A stretch of 20,731 bases of DNA from an uncultured Sphingomonadales bacterium (GTDB lineage Bacteria > Pseudomonadota > Alphaproteobacteria > Sphingomonadales > Sphingomonadaceae). The stretch covers positions 1 to 20,731 of the forward strand of contig CAIKKO010000521.1 in the NCBI GenBank assembly GCA_903828025.1. Reading direction: 5' to 3'. Below, piece by piece: positions 14,430 to 20,731 of the stretch. The stretch's first letter is position 1; every line of letters begins with the position of its first letter. The position numbers and the translations under genes were made by a program. The notes under the pieces are model-generated. The model ran no database searches. It was not told where the DNA came from and saw only the letters and a list, made by a program, of their open reading frames with translations.

Positions 14430-15770
14430 TCAACGCTTGCGTGCAGCCAGCGCCTGCGGCGCGGTCCGCCCCAAGGTCTGCAGCGCATAATAGAGCTGGA
14501 AGTCGTCGATGCCCTTGGTCTTGAGCTCTTCGGGAGTCATCTTGAAGCGCGGATCAGGCGTCTTGTCGCGCTCAAGATCCTTGTCGTCCTTGATCTCGTT
14601 GATGAGATGCCCGCGCAGATCGCTTTCGCGGTAGAACCGCTGAGCGCGCTTCCGCAAATCCGGATCGGAAATCTGCGGCACCGCGATATCGGGATCGATC
14701 CCGCCTTCCTGCACCGAGCGGCCCGACGGCGTGTAATAGCGCGCCGTGGTCAGCTTGAGCGCGGTGTCGCGCGTCAGCGGCATCAGCGTCTGCACGCTGC
14801 CCTTACCGAAGCTGCGCTGGCCCATCAGCACGGCGCGGTGCTGATCCTGCAGCGCGCCCGCGACAATCTCGGAGGCGGAAGCCGAGCCTTCGTTGATCAG
14901 CACGACCAGCGGGATGCCCTTGGCAATGTCGCCCGGCGTCATCGACTCCGCGTTGTAGGTCTCGTTATCGCGCGGATAGCGCCCGCGCTGCGAAACAATC
15001 ACCCCGTGATCGAGGAACAGATCGGACAGCGCCACCGCCTGATCGAGCAGCCCACCCGGATTGCCCCGCAGATCGAGCACCAGCCCGTTGATCCGTCCAC
15101 CGGTTTTGGCCTTGATCTGCTTGAACGCGTCCGACACTTCGCTGCCCACATTGGCGCTGAAGCTGGACACCGAGATCACGCCGACATTGCCTTCGACTTT
15201 CCAGTCGACCGGTTTGAGCTCGATGATCTGGCGGGTGATCGAAACGTCGATGGGATCGTCGCGGCCGGAACGGAACAGGGTGAGGCGAATCGACGTCCCC
15301 GGAGGCCCACGCATCTGATCGACCGCTTCATCGAGCGTGCCGCCAAAGATCAACTTGCCGTTGATATGGGTGATGAAATCACCGGCCTTCACCCCGGCGG
15401 TATCGGCCGGGCTGCCCTTGGTCGGCGCGATCACCTTGACCGCTCCGTCCTCCATCGTGACCGAAAGGCCGAGCCCGCCATAGGAACCGTCAGTCTGCGT
15501 ACGCAGATTCTCGAAATCGCGGGCATCAAGGTAGGAACTGTGCGGATCGAGCGCGGCCAGCATGCCGTTGATCGCGCCCTTGATCAGCTTGTCGTCGTCA
15601 ACCGGCTCGACATAGCTGGTCTTGATCCGCTCGTAGACGGCGAGCAGCTTGCCGAACTCGGGGCCGGAGCGCGCGTCGACCGCCGCAAGCCCGGCAGTTG
15701 CAGCCGGAATGAGCGCCACGGCGCTGACCAGTGCGGCGGCGCGAAAAAAAGAAGCGAACTGAAACGCCAT
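14430..15770 (-). CDS. ctpA: Carboxy-terminal processing protease, S41 family
   Basis: Periplasmic PDZ-domain serine protease of 446 residues with a Ser-Lys dyad. A signal peptide covers about residues 1-29 (FRAAALVSAVALIPAATAGLA). Next come an N-terminal cap (YVEPVDDDKLIKGAINGMLAALDPHSSYL), a PDZ domain at about 95-180 (GGLGLSV, GSPADTAGVKAGDFITHING) and the S41 core LVLDLRGNPGGLLDQAV. Catalytic Ser298 is in INEGSASASEIV, Lys323 in FGKGSVQ, and Gln327 completes the usual triad. In other bacteria such proteases trim envelope proteins and peptidoglycan hydrolases. Here the gene directly follows an EnvC-like amidase activator, which suggests shared work at the cell wall (inference). dsbB follows after 7 nt. 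Confidence 0.95.
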   Translation of the reverse strand: MAFQFASFFRAAALVSAVALIPAATAGLAAVDARSGPEFGKLLAVYERIKTSYVEPVDDDKLIKGAINGMLAALDPHSSYLDARDFENLRTQTDGSYGGLGLSVTMEDGAVKVIAPTKGSPADTAGVKAGDFITHINGKLIFGGTLDEAVDQMRGPPGTSIRLTLFRSGRDDPIDVSITRQIIELKPVDWKVEGNVGVISVSSFSANVGSEVSDAFKQIKAKTGGRINGLVLDLRGNPGGLLDQAVALSDLFLDHGVIVSQRGRYPRDNETYNAESMTPGDIAKGIPLVVLINEGSASASEIVAGALQDQHRAVLMGQRSFGKGSVQTLMPLTRDTALKLTTARYYTPSGRSVQEGGIDPDIAVPQISDPDLRKRAQRFYRESDLRGHLINEIKDDKDLERDKTPDPRFKMTPEELKTKGIDDFQLYYALQTLGRTAPQALAARKR

Positions 15771-15865
15771 GGTAGACTTTCGCCAGAGTGTGCGAGGCTT
15801 GATGGTGCTTCTATAGACCCGGCACGATTAACGCCAGATGCGGCGGGAGAATGGAAAAAGGGCAA

Positions 15866-17074
15866 TCAGTGGCCAATGAAGGCCAGCGGATTGACGGGCG
15901 CGCCGTCCTTGCGCAGCTCGACGGTCACCGTCGGCCGTCCGGGGCCGGCGAGACCGAGCGGTGATCCCTGAACAACGCGGGCAGCAACAGCAACATCCAG
16001 TCGGCCCAGGTTGGTGATGAGCGAAGTCCAGCCACCATCATGGTCGATGATGATGATCCGCCCATAGCCGCGATAGTCCCCGGCAAACGCCACTCGCCCG
16101 GCAGCCGGTGCCACGATCTGGGCATTGGCCGGTGGCGCGAACGTGACCCCGATCGCGCGCGATGCGCCGTCGGTATCGCCGAACCCGGTTACGATTCTAC
16201 CGCTCACCGGGAGAATCCAGCCAAAGCCGGGTCCGGGCGCGCGGCCGGGGGACGCTTCATCGACCACCAGCATCGAGCCGGGTCGGTCAGGCCGGGGCAC
16301 CGGGCCGGGCAGCGCCGCCAATTGGCTCCGGAGTGTCCCATCGGCGCGCAGCCGGTCCATCAGGGCGGCGATGTCGCGTGTGTCCTCGGCCAGCGCAAGC
16401 GCGCGGTCGGCCTCGCGGCTGGCAATTCCCTCGGCGCTGCGCGATTCGATCCGCTGGCGGCTTTCAACCGCCGCCAGCTGCTGGCGGCGCGCGGTCATCG
16501 CCTGCTCGCTCGCCTTGAGCTGGGCAGCAGCGGTACGGGCCTTGTCTTGCAACTGGCGCCCGCGCGCGATCTCAGAGCGCAATCCGGCCGTGCGGCGGTG
16601 GACTTCGGGCAGCATCGTTTCAAGCACTGCGCGCAGGTAAACCGTATCGTGCAGCGAATCGGCCCGCATCAGGCTGAACGCCAGCGGACGGCGGGCCATG
16701 AGCTGCAAGGCCGCCGTAAGCCGCACCACGGGCTCCTGCCGCTGGGCGATCCGCATGCGCAGCGCAGCGCGCTCACTGTCGATCTCCGCCACGCGCGCCT
16801 GCGACAAGGCGATTTCCGCTTCGGATTGCTGAATACGCGCCGCGACGGCCGCTGCCTCGCTGGCGGTGCGGTCTGCAGCGGCCGTGGCACGGCGCGCCGC
16901 TTGCTCAAGCTGGTCGCCGCGCTTTTGCGCGTCTGCCAACGCACGGGTGGCCTGACGCAACGCATCCGAGGCCTGATCGGCATTCTCGAACGGCGCGTTC
17001 TGGGCAAAGCCCTGCCATGCGGCAAGGCACGCGAGCGCCAGAATAAGAGGCATGAGAGACTGGCGGGCCGTCAT
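15866..17074 (-). CDS. EnvC-like murein hydrolase activator with degenerate LytM/M23 domain
   Basis: 402-residue periplasmic protein. A signal peptide (residues 1-25, LILALACLAAWQGFAQ) precedes a long coiled-coil region at about 30-250, dense in Ala, Arg, Gln and Glu. The C-terminal LytM fold is at about 290-400 (RIVTGFGDTDG, IVAPAAGRVAFAGDYRGYGRIIIIDHDGGWTSLITNLGRL is the family stretch across 330-370). Zinc ligands of active M23 peptidases are missing: the first His position reads RAIGVTF, and the HxH position reads VTVELRKDG. Like EnvC, it should therefore activate cell-wall amidases at division rather than cut peptidoglycan itself. It begins 9 nt after the rlmH stop. A 95-nt gap separates it from ctpA, leaving room for a separate ctpA promoter. 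Confidence 0.88.
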   Translation of the reverse strand: MTARQSLMPLILALACLAAWQGFAQNAPFENADQASDALRQATRALADAQKRGDQLEQAARRATAAADRTASEAAAVAARIQQSEAEIALSQARVAEIDSERAALRMRIAQRQEPVVRLTAALQLMARRPLAFSLMRADSLHDTVYLRAVLETMLPEVHRRTAGLRSEIARGRQLQDKARTAAAQLKASEQAMTARRQQLAAVESRQRIESRSAEGIASREADRALALAEDTRDIAALMDRLRADGTLRSQLAALPGPVPRPDRPGSMLVVDEASPGRAPGPGFGWILPVSGRIVTGFGDTDGASRAIGVTFAPPANAQIVAPAAGRVAFAGDYRGYGRIIIIDHDGGWTSLITNLGRLDVAVAARVVQGSPLGLAGPGRPTVTVELRKDGAPVNPLAFIGH

Positions 17075-17083
17075 GAAGTGGGC

Positions 17084-17512
17084 CTAGCCCTCACGGTGAT
17101 AGGGGTGGCCGGCCAGAATGCTGGTCGCCCGCCAGAGCTGCTCGGCCAGCATCGCACGCGCCAGCATATGCGGCCAGGTGGCGTTACCAAAGGCGAGAAG
17201 CAGGTCAGCGCCGCCGCGCAAAGCCGGATCATGGCCGTCTGCCGCGCCGATCAGAAACCGCGCCTCGCGGATGCCGTCATCGCGCCAACGCCCCAGCACG
17301 GCCGCAAATTGCGCCGAGGTCAGCTGCTCGCCCCGCTCGTCCAGCGCCACAGTGCGGAACGGTGTTGCGGCTGGGACGGGTAGCGCCCCGCCCCTGTCGG
17401 GCAGCTCGGTCACCTTGAAGCCCCAGGCGATACGCCGCGCATAGCGATCCACCAGCTCAGCCTCGGGCGAGCGGCCGATCTTTCCGCGGGCGATCACATG
17501 CAGCAACATCAC
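17084..17512 (-). CDS. rlmH: 23S rRNA (pseudouridine1915-N3)-methyltransferase RlmH
   Basis: SPOUT-fold methyltransferase that uses S-adenosylmethionine to methylate pseudouridine 1915 in helix 69 of 23S rRNA. At 142 residues it is slightly shorter than the E. coli protein (155). It has the N-terminal LLHVIARGKI, the cofactor loop RFLIGAADGHD (GGPEG in E. coli), LAFGNATWPHMLARAMLAEQLWRA, and the invariant C-terminal HPYHRE with one extra Gly. The start is one of two adjacent ATGs (17512 or 17509). It sits between rsfS and the EnvC-like gene, as in many bacteria where rsfS and rlmH are paired. Confidence 0.95.
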   Translation of the reverse strand: MMLLHVIARGKIGRSPEAELVDRYARRIAWGFKVTELPDRGGALPVPAATPFRTVALDERGEQLTSAQFAAVLGRWRDDGIREARFLIGAADGHDPALRGGADLLLAFGNATWPHMLARAMLAEQLWRATSILAGHPYHREG

Positions 17513-17584
17513 GCGGCTCTAGCGCAGAAATGCGAGGGAATGAATCCCCAGATCAGCCCCGTTCTGTGGAGCGATTCGCGCCGT

Positions 17585-17992
17585 TCAGGCCGCGCCCTGA
17601 TCGCCAAACGCCCACATGCGCTCAAGGTTGTAGAAGCTGCGCACTTCGGGCCGGAACACGTGAACAACGATATCGCCCGCATCGATCAGAACCCAGTCGG
17701 CTGCAGGCAGGCCTTCGATCCGGACATGGCCGAAGCCGCCATGCTTGATCCGCTCGGCCAGCTTCTGCGCCATGGACGCGACCTGCCGCGTCGAGCGGCC
17801 CGAGGCGACCACCATGTAATCGGCGACCGAGCTTTTGCCCTCGAGCGGGATCGTGACCACTTCTTGCGCCTGATCGTCGTCGAGCGAGCGCAGCACCAGA
17901 TCGAGCAGCGAAACGGGCTCGGCTGCAGTGGGTGCGGAAGCGGGGTTGGGGGTGACGCCGGCATCGACCGGCAGGGGCTGTAAGCTTGTCAT
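17585..17992 (-). CDS. rsfS: Ribosome silencing factor RsfS
   Basis: Binds ribosomal protein uL14 and stops subunit joining when nutrients are short. The 135-residue protein has a Pro/Ala-rich non-conserved start (1-26). The RsfS domain then follows: VVTIPLEGKSSVADYMVVASGRS at about 45-67, KLAERIKHGG, and the signature ADWVLIDAGDIVVHVFRPEVRSFYNLERMW (98-127). ATG 17992 is chosen since the frame upstream is only an extension through intergenic DNA into nadD. A GGAG lies 15 nt upstream, farther than usual. It is 136 nt after nadD, so it may have its own promoter; the gap contains no convincing promoter or terminator that I can name. Confidence 0.94.
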   Translation of the reverse strand: MTSLQPLPVDAGVTPNPASAPTAAEPVSLLDLVLRSLDDDQAQEVVTIPLEGKSSVADYMVVASGRSTRQVASMAQKLAERIKHGGFGHVRIEGLPAADWVLIDAGDIVVHVFRPEVRSFYNLERMWAFGDQGAA

Positions 17993-18128
17993 GGGATTGG
18001 TGATGGTCTCCGTGGCTGACTGTTCAATGACACTAGGCGATGATCGCGAGCGGCCCGTGGCGAAACGGCCAAGGTGCGCGGATGGGATCGGGAAAGGAAG
18101 GGCTGGGCCCGAACAAGAGGAAAAGCTT

Positions 18129-18821
18129 TCAATGAGCCTCGGCCGCAAGAAGCGGCCTCTGCGCCAGAGAGCTTTCGCTTTCGCCGATGGGCCGGTGGGT
18201 GAGCATGTCGCGCTGACGGGTGCGATCAAAGCGGTGATGCCAATTGGGATCGGCGGCGCGGATGGCCGTGGCCGAACGTCCATCAGGATCGAAACGCAAG
18301 GTTGTCAGCGCCGGGGCGCTCCGGTTTGCGCCGTTCAAATCCTGACTGTGCCACCGACGCCAGCGGCGCAGCCATGCCATGGCGGGGCTCGCCAAAGCGG
18401 CAGGATCATACCCCGGACGGGCGATTACGGCAATCGGCATCTCGCGCGCGATCATGCGCCAGCCGCGCCAGCGGTGGAACTGAGCCAGATTATCGGCCCC
18501 CATCAACCAGATAAACCGCCGCTTGGGATAACGCTGCTTGAGCTTGCGCAACGTATCGAGCGTATAGCGGGTGCCGATTTCGGCCTCGATCGCGGTCACG
18601 CGAATCGGTGCCCCCCGTGCCATTTCCCGCGCGGAAGCAACCCGCGCCGCGAGCGGTGCCATCCCGGCGGCGGGCTTGAGCACATTGCCGGGCGAGACCA
18701 GCCACCAGACTTCATCAAGCCCAAGCGCATCGAGCGCAAACAGGCTGATCCGCCGATGCGCGCCGTGCGCCGGATTGAAACTGCCTCCAAGCAGGCCGGT
18801 CAACTGTCGCGGCTTGCTCAA
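18129..18821 (-). CDS. nadD: Nicotinate-nucleotide adenylyltransferase
   Basis: Cytoplasmic enzyme that joins nicotinate mononucleotide and ATP to give deamido-NAD, a required step of NAD synthesis. The 230-residue protein has the nucleotidyltransferase motif GGSFNPAHGAH (His19, His22), the VSPGNVLKP block (42-50), and FIWLMGADNLAQFHRWRGW (103-121). The second family motif, normally ISSTxIR, reads RSATAIR (182-188), a modest divergence. The start is TTG 18821, overlapping the aldo/keto reductase stop as TTGA. There is no ATG in frame before the conserved GGSFNP, so translation probably depends on coupling. The C-terminal tail after residue 200 is not conserved family sequence as far as I can tell. 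Confidence 0.92.
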   Translation of the reverse strand: MSKPRQLTGLLGGSFNPAHGAHRRISLFALDALGLDEVWWLVSPGNVLKPAAGMAPLAARVASAREMARGAPIRVTAIEAEIGTRYTLDTLRKLKQRYPKRRFIWLMGADNLAQFHRWRGWRMIAREMPIAVIARPGYDPAALASPAMAWLRRWRRWHSQDLNGANRSAPALTTLRFDPDGRSATAIRAADPNWHHRFDRTRQRDMLTHRPIGESESSLAQRPLLAAEAH

Positions 18822-19873
18822 TCGGGCACGCGCCTCGGCGAAGCGGCATTGGCGCGGTAAGGCCCTTGCATGGCGAACATCCAGCCGGGGTATTCGGGCG
18901 GCAACGCCGAAAGCGCATCGAGCTGCGCGATCTCCCCGGCGGTCAGTGTGACGTCACAAGCCGCGATGTTGTCTGCCAGCTGATCGGCACGCTTGGCCCC
19001 CACGATCACGGTCGAAACCACCGGTTGATAGAGCAGCCATGCCAGCGCCACTTGCGCCACGCTCGCGCCCTTGTTGCTGCCAATCGCCTGCATCGCATCA
19101 ATCAGATCGAACGCGCGCGCCTTGTTGACCGGCGGGAAATCGAACGCGGCACGGCGGCCCTCACCCTTGATGGCACCCTCACCTTCCCGCGTGTATTTGC
19201 CCGAAAGCAGTCCGCCCGCCAGCGGGCTCCAGACCATCAGGCCCAGCCCCTCGCTCTGCAGCATCGGCACGATCTCGCGTTCGAGATCCCGGCCCGCCAC
19301 CGTGTAGTACGCCTGCAGCGAGGCAAATTTCTCGAGCCCCATCCGCTCGGATATGCCGAGCGCCTTCATGATCTGCCACGCGGCCCAATTGCTCACGCCA
19401 ATATAGCGGGCGCGGCCGGTGCGGACGATATCGTCCAGCGCACGCAGTGCCTCCTCGATCGGGGTCTGCGAATCCCAGCCGTGGATCTGGTAGAGATCGA
19501 CATGGTCGAGCCCGAGCCGCGCGAGGCTGGCGTCAATCTCGTTCATCAGATGGAACCGCGAGACGCCCGCATCATTCGGCCCCTTGCCCATCATGCCCAT
19601 GGCCTTGGTGGCAATGACCACGTCCGAGCGGCGCACGCCAAGATCACGCAGCGCCTGCCCGGTGAAGGCTTCCGAGTGCCCCTCCGAATAGACGTTGGCC
19701 GTATCGAAAAAGTTGATCCCGGCATCGAGCGCCTGCTTCACCAGCGCGGTCGAGGCGGCCTGATCGAGCCCGGCAACCGCGCTGAACCGGCCTCCGCTCG
19801 CGCCGAAGGTCATCGTGCCAAGGCACAGCTCCGAGACCATCAGGCCTGTCGTTCCGAATCGATTGGTGCGCAT
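18818..19873 (-). CDS. Aldo/keto reductase
   Basis: Cytoplasmic NADPH-dependent oxidoreductase with the AKR barrel, 351 residues. The catalytic tetrad is visible: Asp57 and Tyr62 (NFFDTANVYSEGHSE), Lys90 (VVIATKAMG) and His131 (LYQIHGWDS). The cofactor region near the C-terminus reads VVSTVIVGAKRADQLADNI. It resembles the general-stress/YajO-like bacterial AKRs (LGTMTFG at the start). The substrate is unknown. GAGGAG stands 6 nt before ATG 19873; ATG 19876 is the adjacent alternative. The gene lies 44 nt after proA and overlaps nadD by 4 bp. Its place between two essential-type metabolic genes is unusual. Confidence 0.92.
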   Translation of the reverse strand: MRTNRFGTTGLMVSELCLGTMTFGASGGRFSAVAGLDQAASTALVKQALDAGINFFDTANVYSEGHSEAFTGQALRDLGVRRSDVVIATKAMGMMGKGPNDAGVSRFHLMNEIDASLARLGLDHVDLYQIHGWDSQTPIEEALRALDDIVRTGRARYIGVSNWAAWQIMKALGISERMGLEKFASLQAYYTVAGRDLEREIVPMLQSEGLGLMVWSPLAGGLLSGKYTREGEGAIKGEGRRAAFDFPPVNKARAFDLIDAMQAIGSNKGASVAQVALAWLLYQPVVSTVIVGAKRADQLADNIAACDVTLTAGEIAQLDALSALPPEYPGWMFAMQGPYRANAASPRRVPD

Positions 19874-19917
19874 CATTCTCTCCTCGCCTGCCGTGAACCT
19901 AGCGGCCGGCCATGGCT

Positions 19918-20731
19918 TCAAGGGCGAATCTGCCCCGAGCCCAGCACCAGCCATTTGTAGGTGGTGAGCCCCTCCAGCGCGACCGGTCCGCGTGCATGGA
20001 GCCGCCCGGTGGCAATGCCGATCTCGGCCCCCAGGCCAAACTCGCCGCCATCGGCAAACTGGCTCGAAGCGTTGTGCATCACGATGGCGCTGTCGACTGC
20101 GCTCAGGAAGCGCTCGGCCGCTGCAGTGTCGCCGGTCACGATGGCATCGGTGTGGCCCGAGGCGTGGCGCGCGATGTGCGCCAGCGCGGCATCGAGCCCA
20201 TCGACGACGGCAACCGAGAGCACGGCATCAAGGTATTCGGTATCCCAGTCGGCAGCATCCGCCGGTTTGATCCGCGAATCGATCGCGCAAGCGCGCGCGT
20301 CACCGCGCAATTCGCATCCCGCCGCGAGCAGAGGCTCGACCAGCCCGTGCGGATCGGGAAACACGGCGTCGATAAGCAGAGTTTCCATCGACCCGCAGAC
20401 CCCGGTGCGCCGCATTTTGGCGTTCAGCGCAATAGCGCGCGCCATGGCCGGATCGGCAGCGCGATCGACATAGGTATGGTTGATCCCGTCGAGGTGCGCG
20501 AGCACGGGCACACGCGCATCGGCCTGCACCCGCGCGACCAGACTCTTTCCGCCGCGGGGCACGATCATGTCGATCAGCCCGCTGGCCGAGAGCATCGCGC
20601 CGACCGCTGCCCGGTCCTGCGTCGGCACAAGTTGCACAGCATCGGCGGGCACGCCGCCTGCCGCCAGCCCTTCCGCCAGCGCGGCGAGGATCGCCCGGTT
20701 CGAATTGACCGCCTCGCTCCCGCCGCGCAGC
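19918..20731 (-). CDS. proA: Gamma-glutamyl phosphate reductase (5' end cut by window edge)
   Basis: Second enzyme of proline synthesis from glutamate: NADPH reduction of gamma-glutamyl phosphate to the semialdehyde. The visible C-terminal 270 residues start at LRGGSEAVNSNRAIL and run without interruption to the stop at 19918; about 150 N-terminal residues lie beyond the edge. The catalytic Cys is in RRTGVCGSMETLLID. Other family blocks are DMIVPRGGKSLV, VLAHLDGINHTYVD, NASSQFADGGEFGLGAEIGI and the terminal ARGPVALEGLTTYKWLV. It is the first gene visible in the long minus-strand run; the aldo/keto reductase follows 44 nt later. Confidence 0.96.
   Translation of the reverse strand, partial: LRGGSEAVNSNRAILAALAEGLAAGGVPADAVQLVPTQDRAAVGAMLSASGLIDMIVPRGGKSLVARVQADARVPVLAHLDGINHTYVDRAADPAMARAIALNAKMRRTGVCGSMETLLIDAVFPDPHGLVEPLLAAGCELRGDARACAIDSRIKPADAADWDTEYLDAVLSVAVVDGLDAALAHIARHASGHTDAIVTGDTAAAERFLSAVDSAIVMHNASSQFADGGEFGLGAEIGIATGRLHARGPVALEGLTTYKWLVLGSGQIRP

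Noticed and set aside
14424..15971. 515-codon plus-strand frame opposite ctpA
   Set aside because: Antisense shadow; ctpA has all catalytic residues and a signal peptide.
17993..18283. N-terminal extension of rsfS into nadD
   Set aside because: The extra residues are unlike RsfS and cross the nadD 3' end; they reflect an open frame only.
1..20731. CRISPR arrays, tRNA, rRNA, insertion sequences, phage or toxin-antitoxin genes
   Set aside because: No regularly spaced repeats, transposase, integrase or RNA-gene signatures were seen on either strand.

Overview
The window is GC-rich, tightly packed chromosomal DNA from an alphaproteobacterium, most likely a member of the Sphingomonadales. The lineage call rests on a SciP-type CtrA inhibitor (a family known only from Alphaproteobacteria), a di-iron Coq7 ubiquinone hydroxylase, and a proA-nadD-rsfS-rlmH-EnvC-CtpA gene order that I recall from sphingomonads. 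I made no database comparison. I see no rRNA, tRNA, insertion sequence, phage gene or CRISPR array.

Layout. (1) 1-4129, minus strand: a membrane fusion protein followed by an RND efflux pump whose C-terminal end runs off the left edge. (2) 4130-4534: intergenic, with two hairpins and a 13-bp tandem repeat. (3) 4535-5201, minus strand: an uncharacterised 124-residue gene overlapping sciP by 8 bp. (4) 5427-6551, plus strand: mnmA (tRNA 2-thiolation). (5) 6556-8093: a small membrane-anchored Cys-containing protein (minus) divergent from a serine-hydrolase lipoprotein (plus). (6) 8097-9716, minus strand: pdxH followed by a cation diffusion facilitator. (7) 9879-12725, plus strand: class B J-domain protein, YihY/BrkB membrane protein and fabI, spaced 5 and 13 nt apart. 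(8) 12730-13332, minus strand: a small secreted protein with four Cys. (9) 13431-20731, minus strand: nine genes reading proA (partial), aldo/keto reductase, nadD, rsfS, rlmH, EnvC-like factor, CtpA-type protease, dsbB, coq7.

How the genes work together. The long minus-strand run combines proline and NAD synthesis, ribosome silencing and rRNA methylation, then envelope genes: a peptidoglycan-amidase activator, a periplasmic processing protease and the disulfide-forming DsbB. It ends with Coq7, which makes the quinone that DsbB uses as electron acceptor. dsbB and coq7 share an ATGA overlap.

I found no clear new multi-gene system. The leads most worth checking are the unknown gene translationally coupled to sciP, a perfect FNR/FixK-type site (TTGAT-N4-ATCAA) between pdxH and the dnaJ-like operon, and three convergent gene pairs whose stop codons lie only 3-4 nt apart.
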